Program-made: the position numbers and the translations under genes
From: Streptomyces sp. MBT53
GTDB taxonomy: Bacteria; Actinomycetota; Actinomycetes; Streptomycetales; Streptomycetaceae
Direction of reading: 5' to 3'
Length of the DNA stretch: 64,000 nt
Assembly: GCF_016654115.1 (NCBI RefSeq)
Contig: NZ_JAEQAZ010000009.1
Span: forward strand, 1-64,000
Notes under the pieces: generated by a model
The model's database searches: none
What the model saw: only the letters and a program-made list of their open reading frames with translations
Told to the model about the DNA's origin: nothing
In this document: positions 38,830-47,853 of the stretch, piece by piece
Position numbering within the stretch: position 1 is the first letter of the stretch
Layout of the letters: the number at the start of each line of letters is the position of its first letter

Positions 38830-40359
38830 ATGCGAAGAATCGCGCTGACGGCCGTATCCGCGGCCCTGATGTTGTCCGCGGCCGCGTGCGGCTCGGGTTC
38901 AGGTTCCGGTTCCGGCAAAGCGGCCACCGGCGGCACCCTGACCCTGGCCCCGCTCGTCGCGGCGCAGCCGTGGGACCTGGCCGACGCCGGACTCGGCAAC
39001 AACGCGCAGTACTACCAGCCCGTATACGACTCGCTGTTCCGGCTGTCCCCGACGGCCGAGGTCGAACCCAACCTGGCGACCAAGTGGTCCTACGACGCGG
39101 CCCGCACGGTACTCACGCTGACCCTGCGCAGCGGCGTCAAGTTCACCGACGGCACCCCCCTGGACGCGACGGCGGTCAAGACCAACCTGCTGCACACCAA
39201 GGGCGGCACCAGCGAGGCGGCCGGCCAGCTGGCCAGCATCAGCGGTGTCGACGTCGTCAGCGCCACCGAGGTGAAGATCAGGCTCTCGGCACCCGATCCC
39301 TCGCTGGTCCCGAACCTCGGCAACGTGGCCGGCATGATCGCCAGCCCCAAGGCCATCGCCGCGGGCACGATCAAGAACACCCCGGTGGGTTCCGGCCCGT
39401 ACACCCTGGACAACTCGGCCACCACGGCGGGCAGTACCTACACCTTCGTCCGCAACCAGGGGTACTGGAACAAGGCCGCCTTCCCCTTCGACAAGATCGT
39501 CCTCAAGCCGCTCACCGACCCGACCGCCGTGCTCAACGCGTTGCGTTCCGGTCAGGTCAACGGCGCGCTGCTGGCCAGCGCCAAGAGCATCGCCCCGGCG
39601 AAGAGCAGCGGACTGACCGTCACCAAGTTCACCTCCGGTGACGTCGAGGGTGTCTACATCTGGGACCGCGCCGGAAAGATCGTCAAGGCGCTCGGTGACG
39701 TCCGGGTCCGCCAGGCGCTCAACTACGCCTTCGACCGCGACACGATCGTCAAGACGGCGAAGCAGGGTCTCGGCAAGGCGACCACCCAGATCTTCAACCC
39801 CGCCGGTTCGGCCTTCGACAGCTCCCTGAACTCCAAGTACACCTACGACCCGGCCAAGGCCAAGCAGCTGCTCGCCGAGGCGGGCTACCCGCACGGCTTC
39901 TCGGTCACCGTCCCGGACGTGTCTTCGGTCTTCCCGGACCAACAGGCCGCCATGGTCCAGCAGTTGGAGGACATCGGGATCAAGGTCAAGGTCGACAAGA
40001 TCCCCGTCACCCAGTTCATCAGCGCCCTCCTCGCCGGCAAGTACCCGCTGTCGTACATGACGCTGGCCTCCTTCCGCCCCTGGGACACCATCCAGATCGA
40101 GGTCGGCAAGAGCGCGCTGTGGAACCCGCTGCACACCGACGACCCCAAGGTCACCGACCTCATCACCAAGGCCCGCTCGGCGACCGGCGCCGCCCAGGAG
40201 GCCCTGTTCAAGCAGCTCAACACCTACCTCGTCGACCAGGCGTGGAACGCGCCCTGGGACTCCGTGGAGGCCGTCTACGCGACGACCAAGGGCGTCACCT
40301 TCACACCGCAGACGTTCGCCGCGGTGCCCCCGATCTACAACTTCAAGCCCGCCGGCTGA
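38830..40359 (+). CDS. ABC importer binding lipoprotein (family 5), sugar locus
   Basis: 509 residues. A signal peptide ends in the lipobox SAAAC with Cys20, then a Gly/Ser linker and a family-5 solute-binding fold: SGVKFTDGTPLDATAVKTNL, GPYTL and VRQALNYAFDRDTIVK. ATG with GGAG five bases before it. Family 5 is best known for peptides, but related proteins bind cello- and other oligosaccharides; the glycosidases in the same operon favour a sugar ligand here. A stable stem-loop follows directly, which often raises the amount of binding protein relative to the membrane parts. Confidence 0.92.
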   Translation: MRRIALTAVSAALMLSAAACGSGSGSGSGKAATGGTLTLAPLVAAQPWDLADAGLGNNAQYYQPVYDSLFRLSPTAEVEPNLATKWSYDAARTVLTLTLRSGVKFTDGTPLDATAVKTNLLHTKGGTSEAAGQLASISGVDVVSATEVKIRLSAPDPSLVPNLGNVAGMIASPKAIAAGTIKNTPVGSGPYTLDNSATTAGSTYTFVRNQGYWNKAAFPFDKIVLKPLTDPTAVLNALRSGQVNGALLASAKSIAPAKSSGLTVTKFTSGDVEGVYIWDRAGKIVKALGDVRVRQALNYAFDRDTIVKTAKQGLGKATTQIFNPAGSAFDSSLNSKYTYDPAKAKQLLAEAGYPHGFSVTVPDVSSVFPDQQAAMVQQLEDIGIKVKVDKIPVTQFISALLAGKYPLSYMTLASFRPWDTIQIEVGKSALWNPLHTDDPKVTDLITKARSATGAAQEALFKQLNTYLVDQAWNAPWDSVEAVYATTKGVTFTPQTFAAVPPIYNFKPAG

Positions 40360-40366
40360 CCAGGAC

Positions 40367-40402
40367 GGCGGACCGGGCGGGCACCGATCCCGCCCGGCCG
40401 CC
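40367..40402 (+). terminator. Strong intercistronic stem-loop after binding-protein gene
   Basis: GGCGG (40367-40371) and CCGGGCGGG (40373-40381) pair with CCCGCCCGG (40389-40397) and CCGCC (40398-40402), one bulged A, seven-base loop. It starts eight bases after the stop and ends 30 bases before the permease start. It is probably an attenuating or mRNA-stabilising element rather than a full stop, because the permease and ATPase genes follow in the same direction. Confidence 0.65.
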
Positions 40403-40432
40403 GACGCTCGACAACGGCCGAGGAAAGGCAAG

Positions 40433-41386
40433 GTGGAGAGACTGATGGTTGTTTTCTTGGTCCGGCGCATCGCCGCCGGGCTGGTCCTGGTCCTGGTGAT
40501 CGCGACCACGACCTTCGCGCTGATGGGCCTCACCGGCTCCGATCCGGTGCGCCAGATCGTGGGACAGACCGCCACCCAGCAGCAGGTGACCGCGAAGTCC
40601 GCCGAACTCGGGCTCGACCAGCCCTTCGTGGTCCGCTACGGCCACTGGCTCGCCGACGCGGTGCACGGCAACCTCGGCAGCTCGTGGTTCAGCGGTGAGT
40701 CCGTGACGACCTCGCTGGAGAACAAGCTGCCGGTCACGCTGTCGATCGTGCTGGCGGCCCTGCTGCTGTCGGCGGTCCTGAGCACCGTCCTGGGAGTGGC
40801 CGCCGCGGTCCGCCGCGGAGCGCTGGACCAGGTGGTGCAGCTGCTCGCGGTCCTCGGCTTCGCCGTGCCCAGCTTCCTGGTCGCCCTGGTGTTCGCCGTG
40901 GTGATCGGAGTCGACCTCGGCTGGCTGCCCGCGACCGGCTACGTCCCGTTCGCCGACTCGGCGAGCGGCTGGCTGAAGTCGATCACCCTCCCCGCGCTGT
41001 CGCTCTCCGTCGGAGCGATCGCCGCCACCGCCCAACAGGTGCGCGGCTCCATGGTCGACGTCCTGCGCGCGGACTACGTACGGACCCTCCGCAGCCGTGG
41101 CATCAGCGAGCGCAGCCTGCTGTTCCGGCACGCGCTGCGCAACGCGGCCCCGGCCGCGCTGACCGTGCTGGCCCTGCAGTTCATCGGCCTGGTCGGCGGC
41201 GCTGTGGTCGTCGAGAAGGTCTTCGGCCTCAACGGCATCGGCAGCGAGGCGACGAGCGCCGGATCCCAGGGCGACACCCCGGTGGTCATGGGCGTCGTCG
41301 TGGTCATGGTCGCCCTCGTCGTGGTGGTCAACATCCTGATGGACCTCGCGTACGGCTGGCTCAACCCGAAGGTGCGTGTCGGATGA
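40433..41386 (+). CDS. ABC importer permease (DppB/OppB-like), sugar locus
   Basis: 317 residues. N-terminal span (VRRIAAGLVLVLVIATTTFALMGL in part), LGLDQPFVVRYGHWLADAVHGNLGSS region of B subunits, and EAA loop YVRTLRSRGISERSLLFRHALRN in part, then VVVEKVFGLNGIG. GTG start with AGGAAAGG upstream; an ATG four codons later is an equal alternative. The stop overlaps the permease-ATPase gene by four bases. It forms the channel with the permease half of that fusion. Confidence 0.92.
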   Translation: MERLMVVFLVRRIAAGLVLVLVIATTTFALMGLTGSDPVRQIVGQTATQQQVTAKSAELGLDQPFVVRYGHWLADAVHGNLGSSWFSGESVTTSLENKLPVTLSIVLAALLLSAVLSTVLGVAAAVRRGALDQVVQLLAVLGFAVPSFLVALVFAVVIGVDLGWLPATGYVPFADSASGWLKSITLPALSLSVGAIAATAQQVRGSMVDVLRADYVRTLRSRGISERSLLFRHALRNAAPAALTVLALQFIGLVGGAVVVEKVFGLNGIGSEATSAGSQGDTPVVMGVVVVMVALVVVVNILMDLAYGWLNPKVRVG

Positions 41387-43221
41387 CGCTGCCTCAGTCC
41401 GAAGAAACAGCGATCGCCCCGGCCGTCGCCGCACACGGAAGGGCGGGCCTCCTGCGCCGGCTCCTGCGCAGCCCGGTGGCCGTGACCTGCCTGGTCCTGC
41501 TCGCCGTCATCTCCCTGGCCAGCCTGTTCGCACCGCTCCTGACCAGCCAGGACCCGGCGCACACCTCGCTCACCGAGAGCCTGGCCCCCATGAGCGGCAA
41601 GCACCCCCTCGGCGGTGACGGCGTCGGCCGTGACGTCCTGGCCCGGCTGCTCTACGGCGGACGCACCAGCCTGCTGGGCGCTCTGCTCGCGGTGGTCGTC
41701 GCCCTGGTGATCGGCGTTCCCGCCGGTCTGGTGGCCGGCTACTACCGCAAGTGGTTCGACGCGGTGAGCAGTTGGCTGGCGAACCTGCTGATGGCCGTAC
41801 CGGCGATCATCGTGCTGCTGGTCGTGATGTCCTCGGTGGGACAGAACACGTACATCGCCATGGCCGTCTTCGGTGTGCTGATGTCACCCGGCGTCTTCCG
41901 GCTGATCCGCGCCTCGGTGATCTCCGTGCGCGAGGAGCTGTACGTGGACGCCGCCCGGGTCTCCGGCCTGGCCGACCGTCGGATCATCCGCCGGCACATC
42001 CTGCCCGTCGTCCAGGCGCCGACCATCATCCAGGCCGCCCAGATGCTCGGCCTTGGCATCGTCATCCAGTCCGGTCTCGAGTTCCTCGGCCTGGGCTCGG
42101 CGAGCCAGGCGAGCTGGGGCTCCATGCTCAACGACGCCTTCGCCAACATCTACAACAAGCCGGAGCTGATGGTCTGGCCCGGAGCGGCGCTCGCGGTGAC
42201 CGTCGCCGCGTTCGGCCTGCTGGGCAACGCCCTGCGGGACGCGCTGGACGGGACCGCGACGCGTGCGCGGAAGCCGCGCGGTGCGAGGCCCCGCAAGCCG
42301 GTGGTGGTGAAGCACTCCGAACCGCCCGAGGCGACGGACGCGCTGCTCGCCCTCGAAGGACTGACCGTCTCCTATCCGACGGCCGAGGGGGAGAAGACTG
42401 TCGTCGAGGGCGTCTCGCTCACGGTGCGAAGGGGCGAAGTCCTCGGCCTGGTGGGGGAGTCGGGCTCGGGCAAGAGCCAGACCGCCTTCGCCGTGCTGGG
42501 GCTCCTGCCCCCGGAGGCGAGCGTCTCCACCCGTCAACTGGTCTTCGACGGCAAGGAGTTGGGAAACCTCGGCCGCGCCGAGATGAACCGCTACCGGGGC
42601 CGCCGCATCGCCTACGTCCCGCAGGAGCCGATGTCCAACCTCGACCCCTCCTTCCGTATCGGCGCCCAACTGGTCGAACCGGTGCGCAGACACCTGAAGT
42701 TGTCGGCCGCCGAGGCGAAGGCGAAGACCCTCGCCCTGCTGGAACGTGTCGGGATCGCCGACCCCGAGCGGGTCTTCAACAGCTATCCCCACCAGATCTC
42801 CGGCGGTATGGCGCAGCGCGTCCTCATCGCCGGCGCGGTCTCCTGCGAACCGGACCTGCTGATCGCCGACGAGCCGACCACGGCACTGGACGTGACCGTG
42901 CAGGCCGAGGTGCTCGACCTGATCCGGTCCCTTCAACGCGAGCGGAACATGGGCGTGATCCTGGTGACCCACGACTTCGGTGTGGTGGCCGACATCTGCG
43001 ACCGCGTGACGGTGATGCAGACCGGCACCGTCGTGGAGTCCGCCCCCGTACGGGAGTTGTTCGCCGGAGCCCGCCACCCGTACACGCGGATGCTCCTGGC
43101 CTCCACGCTGGAGGACGCGGAGCCGCGCTCCCCGCTCAGCCGCATCGTGCCGTCGAGCGTCGCGGGCGGCACGGATCCCGCAGTGATCACGAACTCCGTA
43201 CATCAGGAGGGTCCGGCATGA
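41383..43221 (+). CDS. Fused ABC permease and ATPase (DppC-DppD fusion)
   Basis: 612 residues. Residues about 1-295 are a C-type permease: first span [41 protein letters not shown] loop [37 protein letters not shown] basic/Pro linker ([16 protein letters not shown]) leads to an ATPase: Walker [22 protein letters not shown], signature ISGGMAQR, Walker [13 protein letters not shown], switch VTHDFG. The fusion hard-wires one ATPase to its permease. Overlaps by four bases at both ends (ATGA) with the flanking transporter genes. The reading frame is open throughout with no sign of a recent frameshift. Confidence 0.93.
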   Translation: MTLPQSEETAIAPAVAAHGRAGLLRRLLRSPVAVTCLVLLAVISLASLFAPLLTSQDPAHTSLTESLAPMSGKHPLGGDGVGRDVLARLLYGGRTSLLGALLAVVVALVIGVPAGLVAGYYRKWFDAVSSWLANLLMAVPAIIVLLVVMSSVGQNTYIAMAVFGVLMSPGVFRLIRASVISVREELYVDAARVSGLADRRIIRRHILPVVQAPTIIQAAQMLGLGIVIQSGLEFLGLGSASQASWGSMLNDAFANIYNKPELMVWPGAALAVTVAAFGLLGNALRDALDGTATRARKPRGARPRKPVVVKHSEPPEATDALLALEGLTVSYPTAEGEKTVVEGVSLTVRRGEVLGLVGESGSGKSQTAFAVLGLLPPEASVSTRQLVFDGKELGNLGRAEMNRYRGRRIAYVPQEPMSNLDPSFRIGAQLVEPVRRHLKLSAAEAKAKTLALLERVGIADPERVFNSYPHQISGGMAQRVLIAGAVSCEPDLLIADEPTTALDVTVQAEVLDLIRSLQRERNMGVILVTHDFGVVADICDRVTVMQTGTVVESAPVRELFAGARHPYTRMLLASTLEDAEPRSPLSRIVPSSVAGGTDPAVITNSVHQEGPA

Positions 43222-44147
43222 CCGCGACCATGAACGGGACACCGAGCAGGCAACTCCCGGCCGACGAACCCCTGTTGGCAGTCGACGACTTGGTCGTGGA
43301 GTACCCGTCGAAGGGATGGCGCAAGCCGCCGTTCCGCGTGCTCAAGGGAGTGTCGATCACCATCGGCGCGGGCGAGACCCTCGGACTGGTCGGCGAGTCG
43401 GGCTCCGGCAAGACCACCCTGGGCCGGGCCGTCCTCGGCCTTGCCCCCGTCACCTCCGGCACCGTCCACTACGCCGGCAAGGTCATCTCGGGCCTGGGCC
43501 CGAAGGAACGCCGGGCACTGAGCAGCGACATCCAGGTGGTGTTCCAGGACCCCTACACCTCCCTCAACCCGGCCATGACCGTCGACGACATCCTCAGCGA
43601 GCCGCTCCGCGTCGCGGGCACCCCTCGCGCCGAGGCCGAGAAGCGGGTGCGGGACCTGCTCGACCAGGTCCGGCTGCCCGCCGACGCGGGGGAGCGGCTG
43701 CCCCGGGAGTTCTCCGGCGGCCAGCGCCAACGCATCGCCATCGCACGGGCGTTGTCACGGGACCCGCGGGTCATCGTCTGCGACGAGCCGGTCAGCGCAC
43801 TGGACCTGTCGACCCAGGCCCGGGTTCTCGACCTGTTTGTCGAGATCCAGGAACGCACCGGCGTCGCCTATCTCTTCGTGACCCACGACCTGTCCGTGGT
43901 CCGGCACATCAGCCACCGGGTCGCCGTCATGCGCGGCGGCGAGATCGTCGAGACCGGCGACGCGGCGACCGTCACGACCACACCCGAACACCCCTACACC
44001 CAGCGCCTGTTGCTCGCCGCGCCGGTGCCGGACCCGGCACGCCAGGCGGAGCGCCGGGCCGAACGGCAGCGCCTGGCGGCGGCCTTGGCGGCCGGCGCCT
44101 CCACGAGCACCCCCGCTATCGCCTCGACGTCGGGAGACCGAGCATGA
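43218..44147 (+). CDS. ABC importer ATPase (DppF/OppF-like), sugar locus
   Basis: 309 residues. Walker A GESGSGKTT, VVFQDPYTSLNPAMT, signature FSGGQRQR, Walker B VIVCDEPVSALD, switch VTHDLS. The C-terminus lacks the Cys-containing oligo_HPN block found in the other locus and ends in an Ala/Ser/Thr-rich tail. ATG overlaps the previous stop (ATGA), with CAGGAGG upstream. It should pair with the ATPase half of the fusion protein to form the motor. Confidence 0.92.
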   Translation: MTATMNGTPSRQLPADEPLLAVDDLVVEYPSKGWRKPPFRVLKGVSITIGAGETLGLVGESGSGKTTLGRAVLGLAPVTSGTVHYAGKVISGLGPKERRALSSDIQVVFQDPYTSLNPAMTVDDILSEPLRVAGTPRAEAEKRVRDLLDQVRLPADAGERLPREFSGGQRQRIAIARALSRDPRVIVCDEPVSALDLSTQARVLDLFVEIQERTGVAYLFVTHDLSVVRHISHRVAVMRGGEIVETGDAATVTTTPEHPYTQRLLLAAPVPDPARQAERRAERQRLAAALAAGASTSTPAIASTSGDRA

Positions 44148-45631
44148 CCCTGCCCAACCCCATCGTCCCCGGCTTCCATCCGGACCCCAGCGTCACCCGC
44201 GTCGGCGACGACTACTACCTCGCCTGTTCCAGCTTCGAGTACCTCCCCGGCATACCGCTGTTCCACAGCCGCGACCTGGAGCACTGGGAGCCGATCGGCC
44301 ATGTGGTCACCCGGCCGGGGCAGTTGGCGGTCGAGAAGGTCCCCACGCTCGGCGGTGCCTGGGCGCCCACCATCCGTTTCCACGACGGCCGTTTCTGGCT
44401 GGTCGTCACCGACGCGATGGGACGCGGCAGTCTCATCTTCACCGCCGACCGTGCCGAGGGCCCCTGGTCCGACGGCGTCGTCATGCAGGGAGCGCCCGGC
44501 ATCGACCCGGACCTCGCCTGGGACGCCGACGGCACCTGCTACGTCACGTACTCGGGGCTCCAGCTCGACGGCGACCGCGCCGGTGAGCACCTGGGCGTCC
44601 AGCAGGTCCGGATGGACCTCGAAACCGGCCAAGCCCTCGAAGAACCACGGGCGTTGTGGTCCGGCACGGGCCTGATGTTCCCCGAGGCGCCGCACCTCTA
44701 CGAGATCGACGGCACCTGGTACCTCCTGATCGCCGAGGGCGGCACCGAGCGCGGGCACTCCGTGAGCATCGCCCGCGGCCCCCGTCCCGACGGCCCCTTC
44801 GAGGGCTGCCCGGCCAATCCCGTGCTCAGCGCCCGCAGCACCGCCCGCAAGGTCCAGAACACCGGCCACGCCGACCTCGTACGCACTCCCGACGACGGCT
44901 GGGCCCTGATCCTGCTGGGGATGCGACCCGGCGGTCTGACCAGGGCCTTCTCGCCCATGGGCCGGGAGACGTTCGGCACCACGCTGGAATGGGTCGACGG
45001 CTGGCCCGTGGTCCAGCCGGTCGAACTGACCCCGTCCACCGGACCGGTTGAGCAGTCCGACACCTTCAGCGGTGCCCAACTCGGCCTGGAATGGCTCTCG
45101 ATACGCACACCGGCCGCCGACTGGTCCTCGCTCACCGAGCGCCCGGGCCATCTCGTCATCCACGCCGACGGCTCCACCATGGACGACCCCCGGCCACGGT
45201 TCGTCGGCCGCCGCCAGCAGCACGAGTCGGCCGCCTTCACGGTCCGCGTGGACAGCGGCGAGGGCACCGGCGGACTGAGCCTGCGTATCGACGAACTCCA
45301 CCACTACGACATCGAGGTGGGCGCCGGCCTCACCCGTGCCCGCGCCCGGGTGGGCGGACTCTCCCAGACCTGGGAGCAGCCGATTCCCCCGGGACCGGTG
45401 ACCGTACGCATCGAGACCGAACCCGTCACCGGCATGGGCCTCGACGCCCTCGGCCCCGACGTGGTCCACCTGTCCGTCGACTCCGGCACCGGACCGGTCG
45501 AACTCGCGGCCCTCGACGGCCGCTACGTCTCCGCCGAGACCGCCGCGTCCTTCACGGGCCGAGTCGTCGGCATGTACGCCACCGAAGGCACGGTCGCCTT
45601 CGCGCAGTTCAGCTACCGGGGCGAGGACTGA
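44144..45631 (+). CDS. Glycoside hydrolase family 43 (beta-xylosidase-like)
   Basis: 495 residues. Five-bladed propeller domain with base Asp14 in GFHPDPSVTRVGDDYYL, pKa-tuning Asp in GIDPDLAWD and acid Glu in MFPEAPHLYEIDG, followed from about residue 315 by a beta-sandwich domain (DTFSGAQLGLEWLSIRTP) typical of GH43 beta-xylosidases. No signal peptide, so it acts in the cytoplasm on imported oligosaccharides. ATG overlaps the ATPase stop. Xylosidase or arabinofuranosidase activity are both seen in such proteins; the C-terminal domain favours beta-1,4-xylosidase. Confidence 0.92.
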   Translation: MTLPNPIVPGFHPDPSVTRVGDDYYLACSSFEYLPGIPLFHSRDLEHWEPIGHVVTRPGQLAVEKVPTLGGAWAPTIRFHDGRFWLVVTDAMGRGSLIFTADRAEGPWSDGVVMQGAPGIDPDLAWDADGTCYVTYSGLQLDGDRAGEHLGVQQVRMDLETGQALEEPRALWSGTGLMFPEAPHLYEIDGTWYLLIAEGGTERGHSVSIARGPRPDGPFEGCPANPVLSARSTARKVQNTGHADLVRTPDDGWALILLGMRPGGLTRAFSPMGRETFGTTLEWVDGWPVVQPVELTPSTGPVEQSDTFSGAQLGLEWLSIRTPAADWSSLTERPGHLVIHADGSTMDDPRPRFVGRRQQHESAAFTVRVDSGEGTGGLSLRIDELHHYDIEVGAGLTRARARVGGLSQTWEQPIPPGPVTVRIETEPVTGMGLDALGPDVVHLSVDSGTGPVELAALDGRYVSAETAASFTGRVVGMYATEGTVAFAQFSYRGED

Positions 45632-45648
45632 CACCTTCGTCCCGTCCA

Positions 45649-45666
45649 GAACCGGCCGACCGGTTC
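45649..45666 (+). terminator. Small stem-loop between GH43 and GH42 genes
   Basis: GAACCGG (45649-45655) pairs with CCGGTTC (45660-45666) around CCGA, in the only sizeable gap (59 bases) among the glycosidase genes. It is too short to be a sure terminator; it may modulate processing or coupling. Confidence 0.35.
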
Positions 45667-45690
45667 CTGACAGAAAGCCACCAGCACCGT

Positions 45691-47853
45691 ATGGGCACCT
45701 CCTCCACACCCATGCTCTTCGGAGCCGCGTACTACACCGAGTACCAGCCGTACGAGAGACTCGCGCAGGACCTCGACCTGATGGCCGAGGCCGGGTTCAA
45801 CGTCATCCGGGTCGGCGAGTCGGTCTGGTCGACCTGGGAACCCCGCGAGGGACAGTTCGAGTTGGACTGGCTGCAGCCCGTGCTCGACGCCGCCCACGAC
45901 CGGCGTATCAAGGCGATCGTGGGCACCCCGACGTACGCCGTCCCGCCCTGGCTGCGCCGCAAGTACCCCGAAACGGCGGCCCGTTCACGCACCGGGGAAC
46001 CCATCCCGTACGGCATGCGGCAGGACGCGGACTACTCGCACCCCGCCTTCCGGCACCTCGCCGAACGGCTCGTCCGCAAGGTCGTGGGCCGCTACGCCGA
46101 CCACCCCGCCGTCATCGGCTGGCAGGTCGACAACGAGCCCGGACTCCGCCTCTTCCACAACGACTCGGTGTTCCAGGGTTTCCTCGACCACCTCCGCGAC
46201 CGCTACGGCGACGTCGAGACCCTCAACCGCCGCTGGGGACTCACCTATTGGTCCCACCGCCTGACGGACTGGGCGGACCTGTGGACCCCCGACGGCAACA
46301 CCACCCCGTCGTACGACCTCGCCTGGCGCCGCTACCAGGCCCGGCTGACGCAGGAGTACATCACCTGGCACGCCGAACTGGTCCGCGGCCTCGTCCCCGA
46401 GCACCACTTCATCACCACCTGCGTCGCCCTCGGCCAACAGGGCCTTGACATCTCCGCCATCGGCCGGCCCCTCGACATCGCCGGGGCCAACATCTACTAC
46501 GCCACGCAGGACGGCCTGGCCCTGCCGGGCCCCGACGAGCCCACCGGCGCGCTGTACCCGTTCTTCGTCCCCTGGTCGGGGCCCGCCTGGCTCTCCCTCC
46601 AGAACGACCTCGCCCGAGGCATCCGCCAGGAACCCTTCCTCGTCATGGAGACCAACGCCACCTCCATCGGCGGTTCCGCCGACAACTTCCCCCTCTACCG
46701 GGGCCAGGCCCGCCAGGCCGTGTGGAACATGGTCGCGCGCGGCGCCCGAATGATCGAGTACTGGCACTGGCACTCCCTGCACTACGGCGCCGAGACCTAC
46801 TGGGGCGGCATCCTCGGCCACAGCCTGGAACCCGGCCGGACGTACCAGGAACTCTCCGTCATCGCAGGGGAGTTGGAGCAGGCGGGCCCGACGATCGAGG
46901 GCCTGCGCCCCACCAGCGACGTGGCGATGCTGCTCTCCGCCGACAGCCGCTGGGCCATGGAGTTCATGGCACCGCTCCGGGGCGGCGCCCCCTCTTGGTT
47001 CGGCGACCCGCAGTCCTACGACCGGATCGTCGCCGCCTACTACCGGGGGCTGTTCGACGCCGGACTCTCCGTCGACATCGTTGCCCCGGAACAACTCCCC
47101 TCCAGCCCACAGGAGTTGGTGGACCGCTGGCCGGTGCTCGTCGTCCCGGCGCTGTACATCGCCGATGACACGACCCTCGATCTGCTGCGCCGGTACGCCG
47201 AAGCCGGCGGCCATCTCGTCCTCACTCCCCGCACCGGCTACGCCGACGAGGAGGCCGTCGCCCGGCACACGGTCATGCCCGGAGTGCTGCGCCCCGCCGC
47301 GGGCGCGCACTACCAGGAGTTCACCAATGTGCTGACCCCGGTCACGATCACCAAGGGCGAGGGCACGCCGAACGGCCCCGCCCTGCACGGGCAGGCCACC
47401 GCGTGGGCCGACGGGCTGATCCCGGACGGCGCGACCGTCCTCGCCGGGTACGACCATCCGCACCTGGGCGAGTTCGCCGCCGTCACCACCCACGAACACG
47501 GCGCCGGCCGGGTGACGTACGTCGGCACCGTCCCGGACCGCGAACTCTCGCACAGCCTCGCCGACTGGATCGCCGCGACCTCGCTCCCACCCGACGCCTG
47601 GCGTGCGGCCCGGCCGGCCTCCGTCACCTGCACCTCGGCCACCACCGCCGACGGCGCGACCCTGCGCTTCATCCACAACTGGGCCTGGGAGCCGGTCGAT
47701 TACCGCCTCCCGGAAGACGTCCGCGACCTGCTCACCGGCGAACCCCTCGCCGCCGGAACCGCCCTCGGGCTCGGCCCCTGGGACGTCCGGATTCTCGTCG
47801 AGAGCGCGAGCGACACCCCCACCCGTCACACTTCACCGAGGAGGACGCCGTGA
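45691..47853 (+). CDS. Glycoside hydrolase family 42 beta-galactosidase
   Basis: 720 residues, near the family norm. TIM barrel with FGAAYYTEYQP, acid/base Glu149 in WQVDNEPG and nucleophile Glu320 in LVMETNATS, then a trimerisation-like domain (about 400-620) and a C-terminal beta domain. HWHSLHYGAETYWGGILGH region is typical of the active-site edge. No signal peptide. ATG at 45691 with only AGAAAG at some distance. Would remove terminal galactose (or arabinopyranose) residues from imported oligosaccharides. Confidence 0.93.
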   Translation: MGTSSTPMLFGAAYYTEYQPYERLAQDLDLMAEAGFNVIRVGESVWSTWEPREGQFELDWLQPVLDAAHDRRIKAIVGTPTYAVPPWLRRKYPETAARSRTGEPIPYGMRQDADYSHPAFRHLAERLVRKVVGRYADHPAVIGWQVDNEPGLRLFHNDSVFQGFLDHLRDRYGDVETLNRRWGLTYWSHRLTDWADLWTPDGNTTPSYDLAWRRYQARLTQEYITWHAELVRGLVPEHHFITTCVALGQQGLDISAIGRPLDIAGANIYYATQDGLALPGPDEPTGALYPFFVPWSGPAWLSLQNDLARGIRQEPFLVMETNATSIGGSADNFPLYRGQARQAVWNMVARGARMIEYWHWHSLHYGAETYWGGILGHSLEPGRTYQELSVIAGELEQAGPTIEGLRPTSDVAMLLSADSRWAMEFMAPLRGGAPSWFGDPQSYDRIVAAYYRGLFDAGLSVDIVAPEQLPSSPQELVDRWPVLVVPALYIADDTTLDLLRRYAEAGGHLVLTPRTGYADEEAVARHTVMPGVLRPAAGAHYQEFTNVLTPVTITKGEGTPNGPALHGQATAWADGLIPDGATVLAGYDHPHLGEFAAVTTHEHGAGRVTYVGTVPDRELSHSLADWIAATSLPPDAWRAARPASVTCTSATTADGATLRFIHNWAWEPVDYRLPEDVRDLLTGEPLAAGTALGLGPWDVRILVESASDTPTRHTSPRRTP

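Noticed and set aside
41383-43221. The permease-ATPase fusion as an artefact
   Set aside because: The linker is in frame, codon use is uniform and both neighbours overlap it by exactly four bases, as expected for a native gene.
45649-45666. AACCGG/CCGGTT stem in the glycosidase operon as a CGNR-type operator
   Set aside because: The similarity to AACCGGTT at 18986-19054 is only to the half-sites, separated by CCGA, and it lies inside an operon; a small hairpin is the simpler reading.
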